From Cristatella mucedo (lineage: Eukaryota; Bryozoa; Phylactolaemata; Cristatellidae): a DNA stretch of 64,000 bases. Numbering within the stretch: the stretch's first letter is position 1; every line of letters starts with the position of its first letter. The stretch covers positions 6,667,001 through 6,731,000 of the forward strand of contig WPIO01000001.1 of the NCBI GenBank assembly GCA_009760855.2, written 5' to 3'. The notes beneath the pieces were generated by a model. The model saw nothing but the letters and a program-made list of their open reading frames with translations. It did not search any database and had not been told where the DNA came from. This document shows, in pieces, positions 1 to 38,788 of this stretch. Made by a program: the position numbers and the translations under genes.

Positions 1-783
1 TGACCTTTCGTTAGGCAGCTACATCAGCTCCACAATCAAGTCTACCTACTTTCAACTGCTTAACATTGCTAAAATTTGGGCTTTTGTAGACAGGGATACC
101 ACAGCTAAGTTGGTCCATGCATTTGTGACATCACAGCTAAGTTGGTCCATGCATTTGTGACATCCCGTCTTGACTTCTGTAGCTGACTGCTTACTGGCCT
201 ACCAGCATGTGCGATCAGGCGATTGCAGCTGGTGCAAAACTCTGCAGCTAGGCTTGTCTGTCGTGAGCAACACAGTTGCCACATCACAACACTTCTCGCC
301 GACCTGCACTGGCTCACAGTCAAGCGAAGCATCGATTTCAATATCCCACCTGACAAAGCATCGTACCACTTGCTTTTTGGAATTTAATTGTCTACCTATA
401 CCTCATACAAACTTCAAATCCTTTAGAGACCGTGCCTTTATTTTGTGTGCTCACAAAGCCTGGAACTCACTCTCGACTTGCATCACGACATCTCCTGACT
501 TGACCACTCTTAAAAAGAAACTAAAAACGCACCCATCGCGGCAGTTACTGGGTCCATGTGATTCGTCCTTTATGTGCCTATGGGTGGTGACACTGTGCAT
601 GCTGCCACTAACCATATCTGCATGCTGACCCTGTGTATGCAACCCTTAACCATGTCATTCTTGTTATTTATTAAGCATGCTACCACTGACCATTCGATCG
701 TGCTTTCTTTGCAGCAAATGTAAAGCGCCTAGAGAGATTGAGTTCTTTGAGGGCGCTTTATCAAGTGTCTTATTATTATTAAA
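1..783 (+). mobile_element. L2/CR1-like LINE, 5'-truncated 3' part
   Basis: This copy covers the C-terminal part of the LINE reverse-transcriptase protein, the 3' UTR and the 3' end. Frames around 200-300 encode pieces like LVQNSAARLVC and DLHWL, the usual domain after the RT in this group. The end at about 722-770 carries the family tail (TAAAGCGCC ... GAGGGCGCTTTATCAAGTG) followed by a short ATT run. Several stops and shifts break the frame. A 32-bp tandem duplication sits at 101-164. The left edge is cut by the window. Confidence 0.85.
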
Positions 784-1987
784 TGAAGTGGTAGCAAAAA
801 CAGGCGATTTGTTACCAGCTGATTTTAAACGCTGCATACAAGATTGACTTTACTTGGGTGTACGGCCTGAGACCTCGTCCTCCAGAGCATGTGCATCCTG
901 GTTTTATTGTTTTCTCCTACGATGTGTTTCTGATGCAGCTTCTCTTAGTACGCAATAGGTTATTGGATGAAGAATAGAGAACAGTATTTAGTACCTCAAT
1001 AAGTGGGTAGGGCCGTCAGGGGCCTTTCACTTCAGGGATGTTACAAGGTCCTCAGACTTAGGTAGCTCGGTAAGGTCAGAGGTCGGCAGGGACAGTACTT
1101 GGCAAGAAAGACGATCTGTCCAAGATGCCTCCGCAAGCCTTACTTCGGCAGCATTGAAAAGGCTAGGGCAAATCGTTCCTTTCCTCCGTACAGCTCCACG
1201 TGCTCCATGGCCGGCAAGGCAGTCTAGCTTGGTTACTGGTGACCAACTGACAGTCAGCTGCGTCTGTATTAGCCAGCCAATGGTAGGCCGAGCTAAATTT
1301 GCTGTGGATCAAGACCTGCTGGCGCTGGCAGCTAACGAGTTGGACTGCTTGCCCAACGTTGGTGCATTGGTTGCCCTGTTCCATGCATTATTTTACATGT
1401 TGCTGGCACGGTCAAAGGGTCAAAGGTTTTTGTAGAGCTCCAGCCACCGTTACTTTAGCAAGGCTCGTGGGGATAAAGCCGAGCTAGCCCTGGCACTTGA
1501 TCTCTGCCATCATTGGACCATGGCAAAATGGCTTAACCTAGCAGCATGTGTGCGACCCACTTACGATGAGTTTATTCGATAATAGGCATGCGATCGTAAG
1601 TGGGCTCAAGTGGATCCGGCCCGTGCGGCGGCTGTTTCCTGGCTAGTGTGACCATTTGCGGTCTGCTTTAGCTGCTGGTCCTTTTTGAACTGCGGCTGTG
1701 CTCATTGCTAGCTGATTTCTGGGCAACTTCCCAAATATCTCAGTGCTCACCTCACAATAAGCTGGTGGCTGAAAAGTCGTTTTTGCATCAGTGACGATTT
1801 GTGCTCTAATGCTATTTTTGCAGTAAACCAACTCCTGACTAGCTCTCATATTATATGCACTTCTACTCACCATATCTAAACCCTTGAAATAATTGGGGAA
1901 ACACATATTAGCAAAAAATCTTGCACTAGATATAATAATGTTACACCACTGTAGGTGGCTCTTATAATATTTCGGTAGTTGATTTAA
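784..1987. other. Unassigned sequence, no gene seen
   Basis: This is intron or flank left of DNAJC11. A 93-codon frame at 1154-1435 has no recognisable family. The only structure seen is a 12-bp perfect inverted repeat at 1556-1567 and 1593-1604. I looked for the missing J-domain exons (an HPD codon run) here and did not find them. Confidence 0.5.
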
Positions 1988-2150
1988 CAACCTTATTTAT
2001 ATAGCAGCCAAGGAGCCTTAGGGCCTCGATAGCCCAAGGGGTAAGGTGCTTGCTCTTCACGACCGAGGTTGTGCATTCGAATCCTTCAGTGGGCGATCCT
2101 TTATTGCCAACTGCAAGTGGTGGTGATAGCCGGGACTGGCTGGTGCCTGT
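1988..2150 (+). mobile_element. SINE-B copy, composite
   Basis: At 2018-2145 there is a plus-strand tRNA-like head: an A-box-like stretch (TAGCCCAAGGGGTAAGG), a central CTTCACGACC block and a B box (ATTCGAATCC). It matches the heads at 14830, 37893 and 59527. Directly upstream, 1988-2017 looks like the tail of the same family on the opposite strand (TATATAGCAGC ... GAGCCTTA), so two pieces appear to be joined head to tail. Confidence 0.7.
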
Positions 2151-2304
2151 GCCCGGCCGTGCACTCCCTCGATGCGCTTTCCCCGTGGCACTGCTGCCTC
2201 GGCTGCTGCTGCAGAACTCCCGAGTGGCTTGCGTGATGGCTGGGCGATCTCTATCGCTACCATGGCAGCGGTGGTGGCTGCAGCGCTAGCAATCGGTGGT
2301 AGGT
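2151..2304. other. Unassigned GC-rich spacer
   Basis: This stretch lies between a SINE-B head and a LINE 3' end. It is richer in GC than its surroundings and has no recognisable family; it may be SINE-B body that has diverged. Confidence 0.3.
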
Positions 2305-2462
2305 GGAATGGCTGCAGGTGCTACTTCTAACCATATCATGCTTGTTGACATTGTGCATTATACCACTAACCATTCGATCATGCTTTCTTTACAGTATATG
2401 TAAAGTGCCTAGAAAGAGATCAAGTTCTCCGAGGGCGATTGTATTATTATTATTATGGTTAT
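2305..2462 (+). mobile_element. LINE 3' end only
   Basis: This is the 3' UTR end and terminal stem-loop region of the L2/CR1-like LINE (TAAAGTGCC ... CCGAGGGCGA), followed by an ATT run. No coding part is left. Confidence 0.8.
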
Positions 2463-2749
2463 TATTATAATTGATCAGTTTTCCAATTTAGCTGGTTAAT
2501 TTGGTTGACCAGGCAACCTAGTTGTTAGTGCTACTACTGCCGATAGAACCCTTTACCCAGTTAATTGCAATTCTGTTGCCAAAGAGAAGGGTAGCAGAAA
2601 GCAAAAATATGTCACTTCAGTCCTGGTATATGAACCCTGCCTAACATCACAACGCTGCCGGGTGTCATGGCCACTCACATATGCTTGCTGTTCATGAGTA
2701 GTAACGAAGTTTGTACTGGTTTCAATTCAACACCTCTTAGAAGAATCAG
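2463..2749. other. Unassigned sequence
   Basis: AT-rich sequence between two LINE fragments. No open frame, repeat or motif was recognised. Confidence 0.4.
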
Positions 2750-3310
2750 GATAATAGTAATAATGATAATAATGCATTAGATATAGCGCTCTCAGAAAAC
2801 CCAGTCTCTTTCTAGGCACTTTACATTTGCTGCAAAGGAAGCACGATCGAATGGTCAGTGGTATCATGGTCGATAAATAACAAGAATAACATGGTTAGGG
2901 GGGACATTCACAGGGTCGGCATGCAAGTTTGGTTAGTGGCAGCATACACAGTGTTAGCACGCATAAGCACATGAAGGACGAATCACATGGACCCAGTAAA
3001 TGCAGTGATACATAGATGCGTTTTTAGTTTCTTTTTAAGTGCTAACAAGTCAGGAGTAGTCGTGACGAAAGTCGGGAGTAAGTTCCAAGCTTTGTGAGCA
3101 TACGAACTAAAGGCACGGTCTCCAAAGGATTTGAGAAAATAATAATAATAATAATAATAATAATGCACTTGATAAAGCGCCCTCAGAGAACTGAATCTTT
3201 TTCTAGGCGCTTTACATTTGCTGCACAGGGAAACATGATTGAATGGTGAGTAATATCATGATTTGTACGAGGTATGGGAAACAGTTAGATTCCGAAAAGC
3301 ACATGATCTA
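2750..3310 (-). mobile_element. LINE 3' part, interrupted by a second LINE
   Basis: On the minus strand this holds the last residues of the RT protein (pieces like FGDRAFSSYAHKAWN), the 3' UTR and the tail at 2772-2830. The coding stretch runs to 3136, is broken by another LINE 3' end, and resumes at 3262 with the stretch that follows in intact copies (TTTGTACGAGGTA ... GATTCCGAAAAGC). Confidence 0.75.
3137..3261 (-). mobile_element. Nested LINE 3' end, about 125 bp
   Basis: A severely 5'-truncated copy of the same family: (AAT)n, then the tail complement TTGATAAAGCGCCCTCAGAG, then a few bases of 3' UTR. It sits inside an older copy whose sequence continues on both sides, so its insertion is the later event. 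Confidence 0.75.
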
Positions 3311-3413
3311 TGGATGTATTTTCAGAGACACTAACTTAAGAAGCTTGCATGGTATGACGCGATTCGTCGATGCCACTTGACCTGTACGATGGCTCACGGT
3401 GGTCTCTTTTCAG

Positions 3414-31219
<27,806 letters not shown>

Positions 31220-34200
31220 CGTGGCCACCGGCAGCTGCTTTGCCTGGTTTTCCGGGAGCCTCACGAAACCCGCTATCTTTCAAGCAGCCTAGGAAACGAA
31301 CTGTAGCTTCGATGAGTGAATTAATTGCACGAAACGGCTCTGCCCCTCCCATTCGAGCTGGGTACCGATTCCGAACGCCGACGGAATCTGCACCCACTGC
31401 CAGCCGAGTCTAAACTGTCTCTATCTGCTTGCGACCTGTAGAAATTATTGCAGTCATTTTAGGCATAGCCATTTGCCACTTGGTCGTGCCACCTTTTTGT
31501 GTCATGTCTCGTTCAGCACCATGCTAATTGAAGTAAGCAGGCCAGTTAGCATCGGTACAGATGGCTTTGTTTTTGCTCTCGGGCTGACCCTGTAAGCCAA
31601 TAAGGATCAGAGTGCTGTCGGTGCCAGTTGTGGCTGCATTTTCTGCTGGTCGCAGAAGTCCTAGACTTGAGACGTAACTTCAGACACTCTCAGCTTGGTA
31701 AGGCTAAATGAAGCACTGCGTTTAATATGGCACTTCCATTCAATCAAAGTGAAAGAGATTTGCTATATGAATTGGGCTGGCTGCCTGACATGACATCGGT
31801 GCGCATATCATGCAACATGTGTATGATAGAGCTTTTTCGTGAGTGACTTGCTGGTATAAAGATTTGGGTCAATTCTGTCGACGCATGAGTAATTATGGGT
31901 ATGCCGTGTGGTCACATGGTCAGTAATCATCGCACACTGTGAGGTGTCGTGCCGGCAAAGCATGTACAGTCGTCAGAAAAACAAGTTGGCTGTGCAAACA
32001 AGCAATTAGCGTACTTACTGCTTGAGCAGTTAGTGCGATAATATGCCGGCCTGAAGCTGAGGAAGCGCCTAATGAGGATGGGATGTCCTGCTGCTTGTCT
32101 CTTCACATTCTTGTGTGGTGGTTGCTTGCATTTGATATCTACCATGTCTCATCCTTGGACCTTCATTAAAAGCTGCTAACTGCCTAGCCCTGGCTACCTG
32201 AAGTTGAAGGCTGCCCAGAGTTGACCTGTTCATGGATTTCGTTAAGAGGACAGAGCCTAGGCACGTATGGAGGATATGGTGGTATATGTGGTTGCAAGAC
32301 CTCATGGAGGCTATTGTTAAGCATTGTATACTGTAGTTGCTGTGAACACTTGACTGTGAGCAGCATCCTGCAAAACTACAGTGTTACAACTCTACTACGA
32401 TAGGTCGTTCACCTAGGTCTGACTTCACTTACTTGCTTTACATGTCCACGATTTCAGAAAATAAAGCTCCAGGATGATTGATGCCATGTGCATATAGCAA
32501 AACCGACCTGACCGAAATCAGAAAGGGCTGAGATAAGCACGCAGAACTGAACGCACATTTCAAATTTCACTCTAGTAAGCAAATTAATGGCTGAGTCGTG
32601 GAATTTAAAAGGTGCAAAGCTACTCTGAAAATGATGCTTCTTAAAAGTCACAAGCTTCCCGAAGGTACCTCGATCTACCAAGGTTCAGTGAGTTGGAATA
32701 TAAGTCGAATATGATGCTGAGATCGGTAAACAATTATTTGTAGATATTTTACTTCCAGTTTGCACCCGGGTTAGACATGGTTTGCATCGTCATTTTTTCT
32801 TTTATGTGGAACTATTCAGAACTTCCGATCCCGTTTCTCACTTGTTTGTGTTTTGCAAGGTACCGTAAACAAATATTCGATTGTCGAACCAATTTTAAAA
32901 GTATTATCTTGACTTCCCCATATTAAACAAGAGCGAAGCTGCAACTTCCAATCACTTTTTCTCGCAACGCATACACTTAACTTTCTCGTTTGTCTCAGTA
33001 CCCTTGACCTAATCTTGCGAGCGCTCGAATCATCAGTCACTGCATGTCGCCTTCCTATTGCAAACGAGTCTGCTCCATTTGCAAGTACTCTAGCAGCTGA
33101 CTGTCGCAATCTACCTGTAGGTGTTCTCTTAAGGATATCAGCAATCCCTAGCTTCTGCAGACGATTGGCTCAACAACTAATGGCCCTACTCAATAGTCTT
33201 TAGACGGCTTGATGATGCAACTCGCGACTGAACGCCCGAGCCTAAACTAAATCTCTGAGACGACCTACCATTATCATCGAGGTGCCCATTGCAGTCAAAG
33301 GCCGAGCATCATGCCGCCTATTCTCAAAAGCACATTTTGCTGCCGCTGAATAAATTACACCTACTCGGCAAGGTCACAATAAAGTCAGTGCACTAAAATG
33401 AAGCTGGCACAGCCTAGCCTTTCGCTCCCTCTAAAACCGCGTTTACACTGTCGGTGGTCCATTGGTTTTACTCAAGTCTTGTCGCCATCACTCCCGGTGG
33501 ACGTCGGTTTCTGGACAGAAAATCAATACATGGTGGCCCGGTTTATTTATTTTTAACCGTCAGAAGCGTTGAGCAGACTACAAGTCAGGTTTGCCTTCCA
33601 GAGCCCGTTGACAGAAGAGGTGAAGTGCAGCGAGATTTGAACGTACTCCGAGGACATGAACTGCAAAGGATGCGGGTCTGTCGCTAAGCTGGCCTCTGCA
33701 GTCAATTGGGGACTTAGTGAAGAACTAGTCCTCCGGCGATTCAATTCTGGTTAGAAAAGGAGTTCTTGCCTCTTGTGTAGTAGTACTGAACTTCCTCCTT
33801 AAGTACTTTCACTTACATAATCCTATCGCCAGCCGCCACGGACTGTCACCCATCCCTCATGCAGGAATAAGGACATAATACTAAATGTCTTTCGAGCTAC
33901 ACATTCCAGAATGCTAAGCTGGGCACTAATTTGGATGAATACATGCGTTCCTGCAATGACTCCGATCTTAACTGACCGTTGATTTAAAGTCGTGCAATAT
34001 CGGGCAGGCACACAACGAAAGGCGGATATTTCGTGCTCCCGAGCTGCATTTAAGAATGCCGCGTTCTTCGCATGCTCCACCGGCCCATATGCGAGCGTTT
34101 AGTTTTCGCTAGAAACTTTTTCATCATTCGTATTTTCGTTCGCTGCCATTGCATAGGAAATCGTGTTGAGGTTTTCGGAGAGGGCGTATGGAGCAGAGCA

Positions 34201-34439
34201 ATAGATAACAGCAGTGAACCTCACCAGCAACGAGCAGGCTGAAAATATCACAGCAGAGATCCTTTTGGACTCCAATAGCCTTAGACCCGATAGATTGAAG
34301 GAGACAGCAGTAGAAAGGCTGAGGCCTAGCAAGTAAGTCGAAAATGTCCGGTACCTGTCGCACATGCACCAGAAGCACCTGCTGCTAGGTACTACTGTAC
34401 CTCCAGGCCGAGGTGCTCCTTCAATGATAGCTAGCGAAG
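31220..34439. other. DNAJC11 3' flank, no further gene
   Basis: Possible poly(A) signals for DNAJC11 are ATTAAA at about 32165 and AATAAA at 32460-32465; neither is decisive. CpG dinucleotides become frequent from about 32.8 kb. No recognisable coding sequence was found. Confidence 0.5.
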
Positions 34440-34882
34440 ACCGGCCTGTGCAATCAGGCGCTTACAGCTTGTGCAAAACTCTGCAGCCAGGCTTGTCTGT
34501 CGTGAACATTAAAGTTGCCGAAGCACCGACCTGCACTGGCTCCCAATTAAGCAGCGTATCGACAAGATTTTGCCACTCACTTTTAGGTCCCTTCATTCTC
34601 TAGCTCCAGCCTACCAATCAGATCTACTCCCCACCGGGCTAAGCATCGTACCATCCGCTCTTCTGACTCAAATCGCTTAGGTAAGCCTCGAACCAACCTG
34701 AAGTCCTTTGGAGACGGTAACTTTAGTTCGTATGCTCCAAAAGTCTGGATCTCACTCCGACTGAACGTCACGACATCCCCTGACTCTACATGCTTCCTTT
34801 ACAGCTTATGTGAAGTGCCTAGAAAAAGATTAAGTTCTCGGAGGATGCAATATAAATGTATTATTGTTAATACTATTAAGGC
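34440..34882 (+). mobile_element. Decayed LINE C-terminal domain and tail
   Basis: It begins at a piece encoding LCKTLQPGLS (frame-shifted LVQNSAARLV), continues through GACCTGCACTGGCTCCC, and ends with GTGAAGTGCCTAGAAAAAGA and an ATT-like run. Confidence 0.8.
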
Positions 34883-35999
34883 TGGAGTCAGTGCGATAAG
34901 CAAAAGTAGCGATGCCACAAAGCGATGCCACACCAAGCTGAACGCGTAGGACAGGCGACCCTGAGATTTAATTGGTCTGTGGAAGATCGATTACGGACAC
35001 CGGACTGGTTTTAGGCTGCACTCCTTCGGCTGTGGGTCGAAGGCTACTTTATTAACTACAAATTCGGCCACATACCGGAGTATGGAGGTAATTTGAGCAC
35101 CGAGGGTGTAGCGTTCACCCTCCGTCCAGCCGGAGTCTGGAAATCGTCCTCGACTTGACAATGTTGTATGAAGGCCAGTCCCAGTCTGTATACGAGTGCG
35201 TTTGACAAGGCCTTCCCCCCTCTGGCGAGACCAACTTTAAATTGTTTTTGCAACACACCTTGAGTAAATAGCTGCCACCGCTCCAACCTTGGCCCCCTGC
35301 GAGTGAAGCCCAGACTTAGTCCCGTGGCCGACGCACGCTCCTACTGAGAGAAATCTGCACCCGATCCCTCTCCGATTGCATGCCAGGCCACATGCTACGT
35401 ACTCGAGTCGGTTGCACGATAATTTAATTCCCAGCCTTTGCCTGAAAGATCGGTGTACAAGGTGCCGGCCACAAATTGACCCTGTCAACTGATGGTGGTT
35501 ACGCTGTTTCGGACACCTTGTCCATTGCTTCTCGGTTGCACTATAAGACTCGCGATTTTACCTCCGGACTATATTACATCTGAGGTTTTGTCCCGTAACC
35601 CTAGACTTCTACCGTCGATATTTTGTTAAGGCTGCGAACGACTAGCACATTTGGACGCACAGTCTGAGGGCTCTGCGGTAAATAGCTATTGCATATTAGA
35701 ATTACAATGAGCGCACGCTGTAAGCCACCTTCATTAATTTGAAGACCAGCGCTCTCCGCTCGTTCCACCATGGCGGGAGTAAAAAAGAGATTCTCCTGCT
35801 ATCAAGGTCAAGGACATCGGCTGTAATCCAACTGCAGGCGATCTTGCCTTTGTAGTGTGCCGCCACTAGCTATGCGTGAGCCAGTTGCTTTTGTTTATGG
35901 TCAACAGACTTGCATGTATCAAAGGCTTGCTCCAAATTAAATTCTTGCCTTTAAAGAGCTGACTTCGGACACTATCGAGCGCTACCAAATTCTCTAGCT
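34883..35999. other. Unassigned intergenic sequence
   Basis: Mixed composition with many CpGs; only short frames, none recognised. Confidence 0.5.
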
Positions 36000-36860
36000 T
36001 AGCCTTTTTATGTCAAACGTCGCGGATTTTCCAGCTTAGTCTTCTCAGGTCGCGCGCTGCGGGGGACGAATCGCTCAGTGTGCGAGTCTCGCGGCGAACC
36101 GTGCATAAGCAGAACGTGTACAGATGTGCAGAACGCAATTTCACTAGCGGCGGCAGGACAGCCATTAGCGGACCGCTGCAGGACCGAAATTTTCCGATTA
36201 GAGTTCGCGAAGCGTGGAAATTCGTCAGCATGGCCCAGCATTTTTGAAAGAGTCGACCTGACGTGCGGCGGCGCGCTACCGGACGCTGGAAGTAGTAGCT
36301 AAAGGCGCCCGGGCGAAGCGAGGCCACGTAACTCGCCCAGCGTTACCCTACCGCCGCTGCTCCTCGGGTCTTAGGGGCGAGCGCGATCGGGGATAGCCGA
36401 CGGCACGGACCCAGCGGGTCGGGTGGGGCTCTCTCGCCCGCTAACGCCGCGGCGGGCGGAGAGGCGACGGCGGCGGGCGGCGAGCCATCTGCTGGGCTCG
36501 GGGCTTAACCTCCACTTCGTCGCCGGTCGTTACGCTCGCAGCAAAGCTCGTCCTCGCTGCTGGCGGCTCCGCATGCATTCGGCGGGGGCCTCGGGACCAG
36601 AGTTTGGCAATACATTATGGACTCGCGACCGGCAGAAATTGCTAAGCATCTGTCCGCAAGCCGGAAGGTGTCTTGCCGTCTTAAGTGCAGACGCACTCGA
36701 GCAGCCGCGACGCAACGAGACGCAACGAGACCTCGAGCGGCTGCCGGGCTAATCCTGCAGCCGGAACTCGCCAGTGCAATTAACTGATTAGGGCGCGCGA
36801 AAAACGATTACCCGCAGAACCCGCACGTTTGCGCTGCTCCCGGGATTCAATTTCTCGCGA
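36000..36860. promoter_or_regulatory. CpG-dense block, possible CpG island
   Basis: GC-rich and CpG-dense (for example 36320-36560) between the two genes. Frames such as 36423-36752 are arginine/alanine-rich as expected from composition alone. It may be regulatory; no core promoter motif stands out. Confidence 0.35.
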
Positions 36861-37159
36861 AATAAATACCAACATGGAGTGGGGGTTAGGCGCACAAGTG
36901 CACCCCAGCCATTTCTGAAACGACATTAAGCCTAGCGGGCCTTGGGGCTGGAGCTGCATTGGCTATATATTTCGATGAAAGAATGCGTCGCCATTGCAGA
37001 GCTGCTAAAGAACTGAACGACTGCTTCTGGCAGGGCAGTGAGGTTTCTCTAGTTTTTAACGCTAAGCTTGAGACGTGGTTTAATATTTAAATTAATTTAG
37101 ATATAGTCACGGAGGAGACGCACGATGAAACCCGTCGTTTCTCGCGAAAACTCACCAAT
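36861..37159. other. Unassigned sequence
   Basis: Returns to average composition; nothing recognised. Confidence 0.4.
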
Positions 37160-37265
37160 GCATTATAGTAATATTAATAATGATAATAGTAATAAATTTG
37201 TGTAGCACCCTCGGACAAATAATTTCTTTTGAGGCACTTTACATATGCACTACAGGAAGTAAAGG
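37160..37265 (-). mobile_element. LINE/SINE-A tail only
   Basis: (AAT)n-like run, then TGTGTAGCACCCTCGGACAA and GAGGCACTTTACATATGC, the reverse complement of the family tail. Confidence 0.65.
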
Positions 37266-37829
37266 CTGCGCCCGAGATCACTGGTAGTCTGCCCAATTTT
37301 CGAAGTGTGCTAGTGCGTCAAGAAGATACCGCACCTTCTATCGCGTAAATAGCGTCTGCAAATGCAACCCAATAGTGTCGGCCATAATTAAAGGTACACC
37401 AGCAAAAAATTGCTCTGCTTGCAAATTTTTCAGCATTATCATCTTGCAGCACACCAATGATGTGCGAGCGGAATAAAAAACTCTAGTCCAGCGACCAAAA
37501 TCCGGAACCGCAGCCGGCTATCGGAAACAGACTTAAGGTTACATCAACAAATGCGCCTACTTGAAGACGTCTTGGGTTCATTTCTCAGAAGTTCTCCTGA
37601 GCAAAACGTTACCGACCGAAACATTACTTCTTGATAGCCAATGAAGGAATGCACGTTCGGTTGAATTTACTAAAAACGTAGTTTCAACAGTTACCGGCTG
37701 AGATACATCCTCCGTACTCACAGGTGGGAAAGTGCGGCACAACTAAAGGTCGCTAGTGTATAGAGTATATCCGCACATTGCCGCAGTACAGCGAGCGACG
37801 ACTCTGCGCCTACGTCAGTTTTCCTTCGG
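37266..37829. other. Unassigned sequence
   Basis: No feature recognised. Confidence 0.4.
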
Positions 37830-38210
37830 CCTTCTGTGGGTCTTCGCCCATTGGTAAGGTGCTCGAACTTCAGCGGTCCACCAGAGGCAGGTAATAAAAA
37901 ATGCTAGCTGATTTAGAAGCCTCTTTTTGTATAGCGACAGAAGAGCCTTTACGGCTATCCCCACCGCTTGCCGTGGCGATAAAGGATCGCCCACCGCAGG
38001 ATTCGAACCCACGACCTCGGGGCCGAGGTCGTGAAAAGCAACCGCCTTACCTAGTGCGCCGTTACGGCTTACAGAGAAATAATAAAGAAATAAAGAAATA
38101 ATAAAGAACGGCCTGATACAGGCCAAGCTGGCTGACGTCGCCGCGACGGCTTTTCTTTCGCTACACAGATAGACGAGGCTTCAAAATCGGCTGCTCTTTA
38201 CGTCGCTATA
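37830..38210 (-). mobile_element. SINE-B cluster
   Basis: A well-kept minus-strand SINE-B spans 37893-38075: GCGCACTAGGTAAGGCGGTT, CACGACCTCGGCCCC, a perfect B box GGTTCGAATCC, then the body to GAGGCTTCTAAATCAGC. It is flanked by a plus-strand head piece (37830-37890, CTTCGCCCATTGGTAAGGTG) and a plus-strand tail piece (38125-38205), so two or three insertions have piled up. Confidence 0.8.
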
Positions 38211-38590
38211 TAATGGCATTCACATCTTGACTACTCTGATTACCCAATTCGGTATGCCGCCGCCAGCCCGAGCGATCGTATACTCGGTCTGACGTTTGCC
38301 GGAGCTGAGATCCGCATCGCTCCGCCTAGCCGCTCAGTGTAGCGCATGAGCAGTCGCATCACGCGTGCGCCGACAGCAGCGGATAATGCTGCGCGCGACG
38401 GGAAGCAAGAACTTTACCCTCTGCCTTCCTCCTCCCTCCGGGGAAGACCCGCTAGGGGTAAGGACCGTTCCACTAACCGCTAGCAACATTATCCCGGCAT
38501 GCGTCGCGATTACGCAAATCTGGCCAATAGATTTGCACGTCAACACGTATGAGGACATGCTGATCGGGGCGGAGCGGAGAGGAGCGGATC

Positions 38591-38637
38591 GGGGCGGGGC
38601 GGGGCAGCCGGAGACCCGGTACCTGTTGTCACGTGAC
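38591..38637 (+). promoter_or_regulatory. AIF1 upstream GC boxes and E-box palindrome
   Basis: GGGGCGGGGCGGGG at 38591-38604 gives two overlapping Sp1-type GC boxes. GTCACGTGAC at 38628-38637 is a 10-bp palindrome of the bHLH-ZIP (USF/MITF/TFEB, CLEAR-like) type. Both lie 135-180 bp before the AIF1 start codon. No TATA box was seen nearby. Confidence 0.55.
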
Positions 38638-38772
38638 GAAGCGGACCACCCGGAACTCGGCGGTCTGGCATTCCCGTAGTGTTCTCCCGGGACACCGACC
38701 GTGCGTTGGTCGCTTGCGCCAGCGCGCGACCGCCGGCCCGTGATTAGTAGCGATCAACTACGTGCTACGACC

Positions 38773-38788
38773 ATGTCGGACGCGCTCG
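38773..38788 (+). CDS. AIF1: AIF1 exon 1, start codon
   Basis: It encodes MSDAL plus the first base of a glycine codon; donor GTGAGT. Exon 2 supplies GT, giving the conserved glycine before VKA. Confidence 0.85.

Noticed and set aside
1-3413. Search for the missing DNAJC11 J-domain exons
   Set aside because: No exon with HPD or the preceding helices was found; they must lie upstream of the window.
37893-38075. Possible tRNA gene because of a perfect B box
   Set aside because: Acceptor and anticodon stems do not form and the unit recurs with the same long tail, so it is a SINE.
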